From Bacillota bacterium (GTDB taxonomy: Bacteria > Bacillota_E > JAJZYS01 > JAJYTV01), in NCBI GenBank assembly GCA_021845645.1, contig JAJZVM010000003.1, forward strand, positions 111,563 through 175,562: 64,000 bases of DNA, written 5' to 3'. Position 1 is the stretch's first letter. Every line of letters begins with the position of its first letter. The notes under the pieces were generated by a model, which saw nothing but the letters and a program-made list of their open reading frames with translations, was not told the origin of the DNA and made no database searches. Shown piece after piece: positions 47,122 through 56,078 of the stretch. The position numbers and the translations under genes were made by a program.

Positions 47122-48270
47122 TTGATCTATCTTGACCACGCAGCCACCACTCCGCTCGACGAGCGGGTGCTCGACGCGATGCTGCCCTATCTTCGCGGCG
47201 AGTACGGCAATGCCTCCTCCGTGCATGCCATGGGGCAGGCGGCGAGGCGCGCCGTCGACCGCGCCAGGGGCGAGGTGGCGGCTCTGATCGGCGCGGAGCC
47301 GAGCGAGATCGTCTTCACGTCGGGCGGCACGGAGGCCGACAACCTGGCGATCGCGGGACTCCCCGGCGCGCGCCGGGACGGGCGCCGGGCGATCGTGACG
47401 TCTGCGATCGAGCATCATGCGGTGCTGCACCCTTGCCAGGCGGCAGAGCGTCGCGGCAGCCCGCTCGCGGTCGTCGTGCCGGACAGGCTGGGCCGCCTCG
47501 ATCCTGAGGCTTTCCGCAAGGCCATCGGAGAGGATGCGGCGCTCGTTACGGTAATGGCGGCCCAGAACGAGCTCGGCACCATCGAGCCCGTGCGGGAGAT
47601 TGCCGACATTGCGCACAGGCACGGCGCGCTCATGCACAGCGACGCCGTGCAGATCTGCGGGCAGCTGCCGGTCGATGTAAGGGATCTCGGGGTCGACGCG
47701 CTCACGTTGACGGCGCACAAGTTCTACGGGCCGAAGGGGGTCGGCGCCCTCTATCTGCGGCGCGGCATCCCCATCGACGCGACACAGCTCGGCGGCGGCC
47801 AGGAACGTGGCCGGCGGGCCGGCACGGAACACGTCGCGGGCATCGTCGGATTCGGTGCGGCGGCCCGCATCGCGGCAGCGGAGATGACCGAGCGGGCAGC
47901 CCGCGTCAGCGCCCTGCGCGACCGGCTCTGGCAGGCCCTGCGCGACCTGCCTGGTGCCGAACGGCTCGGCGACCCGGACCGCAGCCTGCCGGGCCACCTG
48001 CCGGTGCGCTTCGCCGGCGTCGACGGCGAGGCGCTCGTCCTGAACCTCGACCTGCACGGCGTCTGCGCGTCGATGGGCTCCGCCTGCAGCTCGGGCTCGC
48101 TCGAGGCCTCCCACGTGCTGACGGCGATCGGTCTCGACGCCCGGACGGCGCGCGAGGGCCTGCGTCTCACCGTGGGCAGGGAGAACAGCGAGGGCGAGAT
48201 CGACGAGGCGGCCCGCATCCTGCGCCGCATCGTCGAGCGCCAGCGCGAGCTCATGGTGTCCCATGGCTGA
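47122..48270 (+). CDS. iscS: Cysteine desulfurase, IscS/NifS type
   Basis: The 382-residue PLP enzyme has [19 protein letters not shown], the PLP lysine K200 in TAHKFYGP and the mobile-loop cysteine C322 in GSACSSGS. Paired with mnmA, as in Bacillus yrvO-mnmA, it supplies sulfur for 2-thiouridine in tRNA rather than bulk Fe-S assembly, which the SUF operon covers. The TTG start at 47122 follows GGGGAGAG. It overlaps mnmA by 8 nt. Confidence 0.94.
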   Translation: MIYLDHAATTPLDERVLDAMLPYLRGEYGNASSVHAMGQAARRAVDRARGEVAALIGAEPSEIVFTSGGTEADNLAIAGLPGARRDGRRAIVTSAIEHHAVLHPCQAAERRGSPLAVVVPDRLGRLDPEAFRKAIGEDAALVTVMAAQNELGTIEPVREIADIAHRHGALMHSDAVQICGQLPVDVRDLGVDALTLTAHKFYGPKGVGALYLRRGIPIDATQLGGGQERGRRAGTEHVAGIVGFGAAARIAAAEMTERAARVSALRDRLWQALRDLPGAERLGDPDRSLPGHLPVRFAGVDGEALVLNLDLHGVCASMGSACSSGSLEASHVLTAIGLDARTAREGLRLTVGRENSEGEIDEAARILRRIVERQRELMVSHG

Positions 48271-49336
48271 GGCGAAGGGGCGCGTCGTCTGCGCGATGAG
48301 CGGTGGCGTCGACTCGTCCGTCGCCGCGGCCCTGCTCGTCCGCGAGGGCTATGACGTGATCGGCGTCACGATGGAGATCTGGCCCGAGATGAACGAGGCC
48401 GAGATGGCGCACCACGGCGGCTGCTGCTCGATCGGCGCCGTGGAGGACGCGCGCGGCGTCTGCGCCGCTCTCGGCATCCCACACTATGTCATGAACCTGC
48501 GCGAGCGGTTTCAGGCGCAGGTGATCGAGAACTTCAAGTCCGAGTACCTGCGCGGTCGCACGCCAAACCCGTGCATCGCCTGCAACCGCGAGGTGAAGTT
48601 TTCGGAACTGCTGCGTCGGGCGGCGGCGCTCGGTGCGGACCACCTCGCCACCGGCCACTACGCGCGGGTCGCCGAGGGACCGACAGGCTACCGGCTGTTG
48701 CGGGCGGCGGATCCCCTGAAGGACCAGACCTACGTGCTCTGGGGGCTGGGCCAGGCGGAACTCGGGCGGACGCTGTTCCCGGTCGGCGAGTACCCTAAGC
48801 CCGAGATCCGTAAGATCGCGCACGAGCTGGGGCTTGCCACCTGGGACAAGCCGGATTCGCAGGAGATCTGCTTCGTCGCCGGAAACTACCGCGACCTCCT
48901 GGCCGCCGCGCGCCCGAAGGGCCGCTTCGTGGACCGGATCGGCCGCGACCTGGGCGAGAGTCCGCCCCTGACGCACTTCACGGTCGGCCAGCGGCGCGGC
49001 ATCGGCATCGCCTCCGAGAGCCCGTACTACGTGCTGGAACTGCGCCCCGGCGAGAACACCGTGGTGATCGGACATCGCGACGAGCTCAAGGGATCGCTTT
49101 GCGTCCTCGAGGATGTGCACTTCGTGTCCGGCGACCGGCCTCAAGAGCCCTTCGCCTGCAACGTGCGCATCCGCGCGCACGGGCGGGAGGCGGCTGCGAC
49201 CGTGCTGGCGCGCGCAGGCGGCCTTGCCGAGGTCTCGTTCCATGAAGCGCAGACCGCGATCGCGCCGGGCCAGTCCGCCGTCTTCTACCAGGGCGACGAG
49301 TGCCTCGGCGGCGGCATCATCGCCGGAGCCGACTAG
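48263..49336 (+). CDS. mnmA: tRNA-specific 2-thiouridylase MnmA
   Basis: The 357-residue protein shows the ATP motif [13 protein letters not shown] near the N-terminus, the catalytic C104 in TPNPCIACN and C203 in SQEICFVAG. It adds sulfur to uridine 34 of tRNA Glu, Gln and Lys. The ATG at 48263 lies inside the 3' end of iscS. A long inverted repeat follows 71 nt after the stop. Confidence 0.96.
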   Translation: MAEAKGRVVCAMSGGVDSSVAAALLVREGYDVIGVTMEIWPEMNEAEMAHHGGCCSIGAVEDARGVCAALGIPHYVMNLRERFQAQVIENFKSEYLRGRTPNPCIACNREVKFSELLRRAAALGADHLATGHYARVAEGPTGYRLLRAADPLKDQTYVLWGLGQAELGRTLFPVGEYPKPEIRKIAHELGLATWDKPDSQEICFVAGNYRDLLAAARPKGRFVDRIGRDLGESPPLTHFTVGQRRGIGIASESPYYVLELRPGENTVVIGHRDELKGSLCVLEDVHFVSGDRPQEPFACNVRIRAHGREAAATVLARAGGLAEVSFHEAQTAIAPGQSAVFYQGDECLGGGIIAGAD

Positions 49337-49406
49337 CCCGAACGACATCGTCTGGAGACGCGCCCTGGGCTTGCGCCTGGCCGTGCACCAGTCAGCGCGG
49401 CTGTAT

Positions 49407-49449
49407 TGCGTCACCCCCGTCTGCGGAAACTGTTGACGGGGGTGACGCA
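49407..49449 (+). promoter_or_regulatory. 15-bp hairpin masking the ribosome site of the PRC-barrel gene
   Basis: Arms 49407-49421 and 49435-49449 are exact reverse complements with a 13-nt loop. The 3' arm contains GGGGGTG, the best ribosome site for the TTG at 49451. It may also end mnmA transcription, though no T tract follows. Confidence 0.6.
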
Positions 49450-49450
49450 G

Positions 49451-49828
49451 TTGCTCGCAAGAGAACTGATCGGCCACGGCGTGCGCGACGAGCGCGGCCA
49501 CCGCATAGGACACGTCCGCGACATCGGCTTCGGCGACGGGCGTATCAGGAGCCTGCGCACGGAGCGCGGCACCTACACCGTGCTCCGCCGGGTCGGCGAC
49601 CGCCTGGTCGCCGGCGCGGTCACCCAGGAGAGCGACGCGTTCCTGCGCGAAGCCCCCTTGCTCGACCGGCATGGCAAGTGGCGCGTGTACGACCTGGTGC
49701 TCGCGGAGGGTCTCGAGGCGCCGCTCTACGTCATCTCCCGCGGCCTGTGGCATGACGTCGTGCATGGGCGCGAACTCGTGCCCGCGAGCCGCGTCGCATC
49801 CCCGAGGTCCAGTCATGGTCTGCCCTAG
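49451..49828 (+). CDS. PRC-barrel domain protein
   Basis: The protein of about 125 residues has the PRC-barrel opening LLARELIGHGVRDERGHRIGHVRDIGFG and a second related strand set near GKWRVYDLVLAEG. It resembles B. subtilis YrrD, encoded in the same neighbourhood after mnmA. The function is unknown. TTG at 49451 is chosen for its GGGGGTG site six bases upstream; a GTG at 49442 and TTG codons at 49433 and 49406 are also in frame. Its end overlaps the next small gene. Confidence 0.72.
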   Translation: MLARELIGHGVRDERGHRIGHVRDIGFGDGRIRSLRTERGTYTVLRRVGDRLVAGAVTQESDAFLREAPLLDRHGKWRVYDLVLAEGLEAPLYVISRGLWHDVVHGRELVPASRVASPRSSHGLP

Positions 49829-49985
49829 CTGCGGCAGCCGGGCCACGGGACAGGTGGGCCCGGACCAGTTCTACTGCTGGGACTGCTGCATCGAGTGGCA
49901 GGCCACGCCGGCCGGCAGCCAGCTCTTCCTCATCGGCGAGGAGGGCGATCTCATTCCCGTGCTGGACCCGGAGGAAGGAGGTTGA
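49815..49985 (+). CDS. Small zinc-ribbon-like protein
   Basis: This 56-residue protein has CPSC near the start and CWDCC about 20 residues later, enough to form a rubredoxin-like zinc ribbon. An acidic tail follows (IGEEGDLIPVLDPEEGG). GAGG precedes the ATG and the gene overlaps the PRC-barrel gene by 14 nt. No function is known. Confidence 0.65.
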   Translation: MVCPSCGSRATGQVGPDQFYCWDCCIEWQATPAGSQLFLIGEEGDLIPVLDPEEGG

Positions 49986-49990
49986 GTGCG

Positions 49991-50158
49991 ATGCGGACGT
50001 ACATGCGAGGCCTCATCACCGGAGGTCTGCTCGCGGCGGGCGTCGTGATGTGGCTTCGGCGGCGCGGCCAGCGGCGGCACTGGCTGCGCATCGGCGCCCA
50101 GGCCGCTGCCAACGCGGCACAAGGGGGAAGGCACCTCATTGCGCGGGCGACGCGCTAG
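49991..50158 (+). CDS. Tiny membrane protein
   Basis: This 55-residue protein has one hydrophobic helix (about residues 7-22) followed by a basic stretch WLRRRGQRRHW and an Ala-rich amphipathic tail. A strong AAGGAGG site precedes the ATG, and it overlaps the AI-2E gene, supporting expression. No family is recognised. Confidence 0.6.
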   Translation: MRTYMRGLITGGLLAAGVVMWLRRRGQRRHWLRIGAQAAANAAQGGRHLIARATR

Positions 50159-51179
50159 ATCGCTCTGGTTCACGGCCGCGGCGGCCGTCGCTGCCGCGGC
50201 CCTTCTGTGGATCGCGCGCGGCTTCCTCCTGCCGATCGTGCTCGCCGGGGCGCTGGCCTACGTCCTCAGCGGCCCCGTGCGCTACCTGGTAGCGCGGGGA
50301 ACGCCCAGGCACAGGGCGGTGCAGGGTGTCTTCTTCCTGGCGCTGCTGCTCATCGTGGTGACGGGGATCTGGGTGGTGCCGGAACTCGGCCGCGAGTCGA
50401 ACCACCTCCTGCGTCAGCTGCCGCACATCGGCCGGGGGCTCGACATGCTGGTGCAGGATTACGACCGCCTGTCGCGCAGCGGCGCCTGGCCCGACACCTA
50501 CCGTCGCGCGGGCGACGCCTTCATCGCCGCCGTCGAGCAGCGGGTGGTCGGCGGCCTGCAGGGGCTGGCGCGGGGACTGCTTTCCGCTGCCCCGCTGCTG
50601 ATCGCGCTCGGTGTCGCACCATGGATCGGCTACTACTTCCTGCGCGACGCGCCGCGGATCCGCAGGGCGTTGCTCGGCATCCTGCCGCCTTCGTCCCAGA
50701 GTGAGGCGGAGGCATGGCTTGCCGCCGTCGACCGGGTGCTCTCCGGCTACCTGCGGGGGCAGTTCGTGGTGGCGGCCGTCGTGGGCCTCATGGCGTTCGG
50801 CGTGATGACGGGATTCGGCCTAGGCTACGGCGTGACCGTGGGACTCGTGGCCGGTCTCACGGACATGGTCCCCTTCGTCGGGCCGCTGATCGGCGCCCTG
50901 CCGGCCGTCGCCATCGCTTCGGGACGCTCGTTGGCGACGGCCGGCTGGGTGGCGGTCTCCTTCCTCCTCATCCACGAGACCGAAGGCAACTTTCTGGCTC
51001 CCTGGCTCGTGGGGGAGCAGATGGGCCTGCACCCCGTGCTGATCGTCGCGGCGCTCTTCGTCGGCGGCGACCTCGCGGGGGTGCCAGGCCTCCTGCTGGC
51101 CGCTCCGGTCACGGGCATCGCCGTCGCGACGATCCGCCTCCTCGCGCGACGCCTCCTCATGCCGCGCCCGCTGCGCTAA
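50139..51179 (+). CDS. AI-2E family transporter-like protein
   Basis: The 346-residue membrane protein has about seven to eight helices. The diagnostic C-terminal segment is GVTVGLVAGLTDMVPFVGPLIGALPAV, followed by NFLAPWLVGEQMGLHPVLIV. It corresponds to B. subtilis YrrI, which also precedes alaS. Members export autoinducer-2 or act as ion antiporters; the substrate is not defined. The TTG start at 50139 has AAGGGGGAAGG upstream and overlaps the previous small gene. Confidence 0.9.
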   Translation: MRGRRARSLWFTAAAAVAAAALLWIARGFLLPIVLAGALAYVLSGPVRYLVARGTPRHRAVQGVFFLALLLIVVTGIWVVPELGRESNHLLRQLPHIGRGLDMLVQDYDRLSRSGAWPDTYRRAGDAFIAAVEQRVVGGLQGLARGLLSAAPLLIALGVAPWIGYYFLRDAPRIRRALLGILPPSSQSEAEAWLAAVDRVLSGYLRGQFVVAAVVGLMAFGVMTGFGLGYGVTVGLVAGLTDMVPFVGPLIGALPAVAIASGRSLATAGWVAVSFLLIHETEGNFLAPWLVGEQMGLHPVLIVAALFVGGDLAGVPGLLLAAPVTGIAVATIRLLARRLLMPRPLR

Positions 51180-51237
51180 CGCCGCTTGGCCAGCGCGCGC
51201 TATACTGGGAGCAAATTGTCCCGAGGAGGAAACAGCC

Positions 51238-53865
51238 TTGCTGTCCGCGGAAGTCCGTGCCGCCTTCATCGAGTTCTTTAAGGAGCGTGGCCACGCCGTC
51301 GTGGAGAGCGCTTCGCTCGTGCCCGTCGGCGACCCGACGCTGCTCTTCACGAACGCCGGCATGGTCCAGTTCAAGGATGTCTTCCTCGGCCGCGAACACC
51401 GTCCCTACCGCCGGGCGACCACGGCGCAGCGCTGCGTGCGCGCAGGCGGCAAGCACAACGACCTCGACCAGGTCGGTCACACCCTGCGCCACCACACGTT
51501 CTTCGAGATGCTCGGGAACTTCAGCTTCGGCGACTACTTCAAGCGCGAGGCGATGGAGTTCGCCCACGAGTTTCTGACGCGGCGCTTCGGGATCCCCCAG
51601 GAGAAGCTCTACTACTCGGTCTACGAGCAGGATGACGAGGCGTTCGGGCTCTGGCGGGAGGTCACGGGCGTCGGCCCGGAACGCATCGGACGATTCGGCG
51701 AGAAGGACAACTTCTGGTCGATGGGAGATACCGGACCGTGCGGACCGACCGCGGAGATCTTCTACGACCGCGGCCCTGAGCACGCCTGCGGGCCGACCTG
51801 CGATTTCGTCACCTGCGGCTGCGACCGCTACCTCGAGATCTGGAACCTCGTCTTCATGCAGTTCGACCGGGACAGGGACGGGAACCTCACGCCCCTGCCG
51901 CGCCCCTCGATCGACACGGGCATGGGCTTCGAGCGGCTCGTCTCGGTGCTGCAGGGGGTCGAGAGCAACTGGGACACGGACCTCTTCCAGGACATCATCG
52001 GCGAGATCGCCCGCCTCAGCGGCAGGAGCTACGACCAGGGAGAGGCCGGTTTCCCGTTCCGCGTGATCGCGGACCACCTGCGCGCGTCCGCGTTCCTCGT
52101 CGTGGACGGCGTGCTGCCGGACAACGAGGGAAGGGGCTACGTGCTGAGGCGCATCATCCGCCGCGCCGTGCGCATGGGACGCATGCTCGGACTGCCGAGC
52201 CCCTTCCTGCCCACTCTGCTGCCGGCCGTCGTCCGTTCCCTCGGCGACGCCTACCCGGAGCTCGCGGAGCGCCAGGAGAGCGTGCGCGTGGCGCTGGCGG
52301 CCGAGGAGGAGCGCTTTTCCCAGACGCTCGAGGACGGGGGGCGCATCCTCGAGCAGCAGGTGCGGGCCGCGCAAGGCGGCGTGTTCCCCGGCAGCGCGGC
52401 GTTCCTGCTCTACGACACCTACGGCTTCCCGATCGAGCTCACCGAGGAGATCGTCGCCCAGGAGGGCCTGCGACTCGATCGCGAGGGCTTCGATCAGGAG
52501 CTGTCGGCGCAGCGGCAGAGGGCGCGCGCCGCGCGTGGCCAGCGGGAGGGGGAACTGGCGCTCATCGCGGCGGCCACGAGCGAGCTGCCCGCGAGCGAGT
52601 TCACCGGCTACCAGCGATTCGAGGATGCGGGCGAGGTGCAAGCGGTCTTCGCAGGGGAAGCGGCGCGGCAGGAGGCGGGCGAGGGCAGCCAGGTGCGGGT
52701 GCTCCTCAGCCGCACGCCGTTCTACGGCGAGGGCGGCGGCCAGGTGGGAGACCGCGGCGTGCTGGTAGGACCCAGGGGCCGCGTCGAGGTCTCGGATACG
52801 CGCAGGCTTCCCGGCGGCCGCGTGCTGCACGTCGGCGAGGTGGTGCAGGGCAGCATCGCGGTCGGGGAGCGGGTGACGGCGAGCGTCGACGAGCACAGGC
52901 GCCAGGCGACGATGCGCAACCACACCGCTACGCATCTCCTGCATGCGGCCTTGCGCGAGGTGCTGGGGTCGCACGTGCGCCAGGCGGGATCGGTCGTCGA
53001 GCCGGACCGGCTGCGCTTCGACTTCCTGCACCATGAGGCGATGCGACCGGAGGAGATCCAGGCGGTCGAGCGGCGCGTCACGGAGGAGATCTGCCGCGAC
53101 CGGCCGGTGGCGACGGTCGAGACGACGCCCGCCGAGGCCCGCAGGCTGGGCGCGATGGCGCTCTTCGAGGAGAAGTACGGCGACACGGTGCGCATGGTCG
53201 AGGTGGAGGGATTCTCCCGCGAGCTCTGCGGCGGTACGCATGTCGGGCGCACCGGGGAGATCGGCCCGTTCAAGATCGTCGAGGAGGCGTCCGTCGGGTC
53301 GGGCATCCGGCGCATCGCCGCCATCACCGGGCTCGGCGCCCTGGCCCGCTGGCAGGAGATCGAGACGCTCCAGGCCGAGGCCTGCGAGCGTCTGCGCACG
53401 ACGCCGGAGAACCTCGGCGGGCGGGCACTCGAACTCAGCGAGGAAGTGGCCCGGCGTGGCGAGGAGATCGCAAGACTCCGCCGCAGCGGGCTCGGCGATG
53501 CGCTGCGCAGCCTCTGGCAGGGGGAGCAGGCGATCGGCGACGCGGGGGTCATCTCGGGCGAGGTGCCAGGGGTCGACCTGGGCAGCCTGAGGGAGGTTGC
53601 GGACATGTGGCGGTCACAGGGCAAACGCGGTATCCTATGCCTAGCCTCGCGGCTGGACGGGAACCTGCATCTGCTGTGTGCCGTCAGCCCGGACCTCGTT
53701 GAGCGCGGCGTGCGCGCCGGGGACATCCTGGGCCGCATGGCCAAGGCGGCGAACGGCCGCGGCGGCGGGCGCCCCGATCTCGCCCAGGGAGGCGCAAAAA
53801 GCCCGGAGCTTGCCCCAGCTGCGCTGGCAGCAGGCGCCGAGGCCGCCCGCGAGGCTTTGGCCTGA
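51238..53865 (+). CDS. alaS: Alanyl-tRNA synthetase
   Basis: The 875-residue class-II enzyme has a catalytic domain with FTNAGMVQFKDVFLG, the editing domain zinc site H562-x3-H566 (NHTATHLLHAAL) with C664-x3-H668 (CGGTHV), and a C-terminal DHHA1-like domain. It charges and proofreads tRNA-Ala. The TTG start at 51238 is preceded by GAGGAGG. TATACT at 51201-51206 may be a -10, but no -35 matches, and the 58-nt leader is too short for a T-box. Confidence 0.97.
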   Translation: MLSAEVRAAFIEFFKERGHAVVESASLVPVGDPTLLFTNAGMVQFKDVFLGREHRPYRRATTAQRCVRAGGKHNDLDQVGHTLRHHTFFEMLGNFSFGDYFKREAMEFAHEFLTRRFGIPQEKLYYSVYEQDDEAFGLWREVTGVGPERIGRFGEKDNFWSMGDTGPCGPTAEIFYDRGPEHACGPTCDFVTCGCDRYLEIWNLVFMQFDRDRDGNLTPLPRPSIDTGMGFERLVSVLQGVESNWDTDLFQDIIGEIARLSGRSYDQGEAGFPFRVIADHLRASAFLVVDGVLPDNEGRGYVLRRIIRRAVRMGRMLGLPSPFLPTLLPAVVRSLGDAYPELAERQESVRVALAAEEERFSQTLEDGGRILEQQVRAAQGGVFPGSAAFLLYDTYGFPIELTEEIVAQEGLRLDREGFDQELSAQRQRARAARGQREGELALIAAATSELPASEFTGYQRFEDAGEVQAVFAGEAARQEAGEGSQVRVLLSRTPFYGEGGGQVGDRGVLVGPRGRVEVSDTRRLPGGRVLHVGEVVQGSIAVGERVTASVDEHRRQATMRNHTATHLLHAALREVLGSHVRQAGSVVEPDRLRFDFLHHEAMRPEEIQAVERRVTEEICRDRPVATVETTPAEARRLGAMALFEEKYGDTVRMVEVEGFSRELCGGTHVGRTGEIGPFKIVEEASVGSGIRRIAAITGLGALARWQEIETLQAEACERLRTTPENLGGRALELSEEVARRGEEIARLRRSGLGDALRSLWQGEQAIGDAGVISGEVPGVDLGSLREVADMWRSQGKRGILCLASRLDGNLHLLCAVSPDLVERGVRAGDILGRMAKAANGRGGGRPDLAQGGAKSPELAPAALAAGAEAAREALA

Positions 53866-53892
53866 AGCGGGCGGACGGTGGGAGGTAAGGCA

Positions 53893-54138
53893 ATGTCGGA
53901 CGACAGGACGCGCATGTTTGACGTGCGGCCGGAAGGTCCCGACGCCGCCGAGGTGCTGCGCACGGTGCACGCAGCTCTTCGCGAGAAGGGCTACAATCCG
54001 GTCGTGCAGCTCGTCGGCTACCTGCTCTCGGGCGATCCCGCCTACATCACCGCGCACCGCAATGCGCGCAACCTCATCCGCCAGATCGAGCGCGACGAGC
54101 TTCTGGAGGAGCTGGTCCGCGGCTACCTCGGCGAGTAG
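53893..54138 (+). CDS. ireB: IreB family regulatory protein (DUF965)
   Basis: The 81-residue protein matches IreB/Yrz[59 protein letters not shown] in segments along its length. In Enterococcus IreB is a substrate of the kinase IreK and affects cephalosporin resistance. GGGAGGTAAGG precedes the ATG. It stands between alaS and ruvX, as in Bacillus. Confidence 0.93.
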   Translation: MSDDRTRMFDVRPEGPDAAEVLRTVHAALREKGYNPVVQLVGYLLSGDPAYITAHRNARNLIRQIERDELLEELVRGYLGE

Positions 54139-54141
54139 CGC

Positions 54142-54567
54142 TTGGCCCGGGTGATGGGCATCGACCCCGGCACGAAGCGCATCGGGGTTGCCGTCTCGGA
54201 CGAGCTGGGCATGCTAGCGCGCGGCGTGGCGACCGTGGCGGTCACGGAAGGCGGAGCCGAGATCGGCGAACTCGCCGACCTGGCACGGGGCCTGGACGTC
54301 GAGCGCGTCGTCGTCGGACTGCCGCTGCACATGAACGGCAGCGAGGGCGAGCGGGCCCAGGCGGCCCGACAGCTGGCCGAGGCTCTGACTTCCCGAACGG
54401 GCCTGCCGGTGATACTGTGGGATGAGCGCCTGACCACCAAGGGAGCAGAGCGCATGCTGATCGCGGCGGACCTGCCGCGCGCGAGGAGGCGGCGCATCAT
54501 CGACCAGCAGGCGGCGCAATGGATTCTACAGAGCTACCTCGACCAGTGGCGTGGCCCGGCGAGATAG
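54142..54567 (+). CDS. ruvX: Holliday junction resolvase-like protein YqgF/RuvX
   Basis: The 141-residue RNase H-fold protein has GIDPGTKRIGVAVSD (metal Asp), VVVGLPLHMNGSEG, the Glu/Arg motif WDERLTTKGAERM and a terminal Asp in IIDQQAAQWILQSYLD. It acts in 16S rRNA 5' maturation and possibly recombination. TTG at 54142 lies 3 nt after the ireB stop. Confidence 0.93.
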   Translation: MARVMGIDPGTKRIGVAVSDELGMLARGVATVAVTEGGAEIGELADLARGLDVERVVVGLPLHMNGSEGERAQAARQLAEALTSRTGLPVILWDERLTTKGAERMLIAADLPRARRRRIIDQQAAQWILQSYLDQWRGPAR

Positions 54568-54588
54568 CCGATGGAAAGGAAGTAGAAC

Positions 54589-54984
<396 letters not shown>

Positions 54985-55017
54985 GCCTCGGCACCTCGGC
55001 GCTAGGCGGTGAAGGCT

Positions 55018-56043
55018 ATGCCTTGGCCCGACATCGTGCGCAGATTCGGCCCAGGAAGGATCCTGGGCCTTCTCGTTGTGCTCGTGGTGGTGGCGGCGCT
55101 CGGTTGGGCGTCGATCTTCTGGAGCAGCGGGGGCGACCCCGTGGCGCCCAACGCGCCGCAGATCCTGGTGCGCGTCAAGGACGGATCGTCACTCGCGGGG
55201 GTGGCGAAGCAGCTGCAGCAATGCGGCATCATCCGCAGCGCCCTGTACATGCGCCTCTATGCCGACATGTCGCACAGCGCGGGGGACATCCAGGCAGGCG
55301 TCTACCTCCTGTCGGGCCGCGAGACCGCGGCCGAGGTCCTGCACGCGCTCGTCTCAGGCGACGTGGCCACGCATCGGCTGACGATCCCGGAGGGCTACAC
55401 CGTATCGGACATCGCGTTCCTGCTGCAGCGTCAGGGCATCGCGCGGACGGCGGCGTTCGTCGGCGCAGCCCGCGCGTTCGCAAATCCCTTCATCCCGGAA
55501 AGGAGCCCAGTGCGATACCGCCTGGAGGGCTACGCCTTTCCTTCGACGTACGAGATTCCCTACGGCTCCAGCCCCAGCGCGGTTGCGGACATCCTCTTCG
55601 CCCAGTGGGAGCGCGAGTTCACGCCGGCGATGCGCCAGGAGGCGGCGCATGAGCACCTCAGCGTCAATGCCGTGATGACCCTGGCATCGCTGGTGGAGCG
55701 CGAGGCGAAGCTCGAGCGCGAACGCCCGATCATCGCCGCCGTATTCCTGAATCGCCTGCGCCTTGGCATGCCGATGCAGTCCGACCCGACCGTGGCGTAC
55801 GCCATGGCGCGGCCGCTGGACGCGGTGACGCTCAAGGAGGAACACTACGCGTCGCCGTACAACACGTACTACGTCAAGGGTCTGCCTCCGGGGCCGATCT
55901 GCAATCCCGGGCTGCCCTCGATCGAGGCGGTCCTGCATCCGGCGAAGGTGGGGTATCTCTACTTCTATGGCCTGCCTGACGGCAGCCACATCTTCAGCTA
56001 CACCTACGCGCAGCAACTGGCTGCGGAGCGCGCGCATCCGTAG
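55018..56043 (+). CDS. mltG: Endolytic murein transglycosylase MltG
   Basis: The 341-residue YceG-like protein has one N-terminal membrane helix (about residues 14-36), a LysM-like region and the catalytic segment LASLVEREAKLERERPIIAAVFLNRL with the conserved Glu. LQSDPTV-type (MQSDPTVAYA) and YNTYYVKGLPPGPICNPG motifs follow. It cuts nascent glycan strands outside the membrane. ATG at 55018 is chosen because AGGCGGTG, one base from the ideal site, lies six bases upstream. Confidence 0.94.
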   Translation: MPWPDIVRRFGPGRILGLLVVLVVVAALGWASIFWSSGGDPVAPNAPQILVRVKDGSSLAGVAKQLQQCGIIRSALYMRLYADMSHSAGDIQAGVYLLSGRETAAEVLHALVSGDVATHRLTIPEGYTVSDIAFLLQRQGIARTAAFVGAARAFANPFIPERSPVRYRLEGYAFPSTYEIPYGSSPSAVADILFAQWEREFTPAMRQEAAHEHLSVNAVMTLASLVEREAKLERERPIIAAVFLNRLRLGMPMQSDPTVAYAMARPLDAVTLKEEHYASPYNTYYVKGLPPGPICNPGLPSIEAVLHPAKVGYLYFYGLPDGSHIFSYTYAQQLAAERAHP

Positions 56044-56078
56044 GCACGAGCCGCGCGGCCGAACGAGGGGGGCTAGGC

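Noticed and set aside
51195..51237. T-box or strong promoter upstream of alaS
   Set aside because: Only a TATACT is seen, with no -35 at a proper distance, and the leader is far too short for a T-box.
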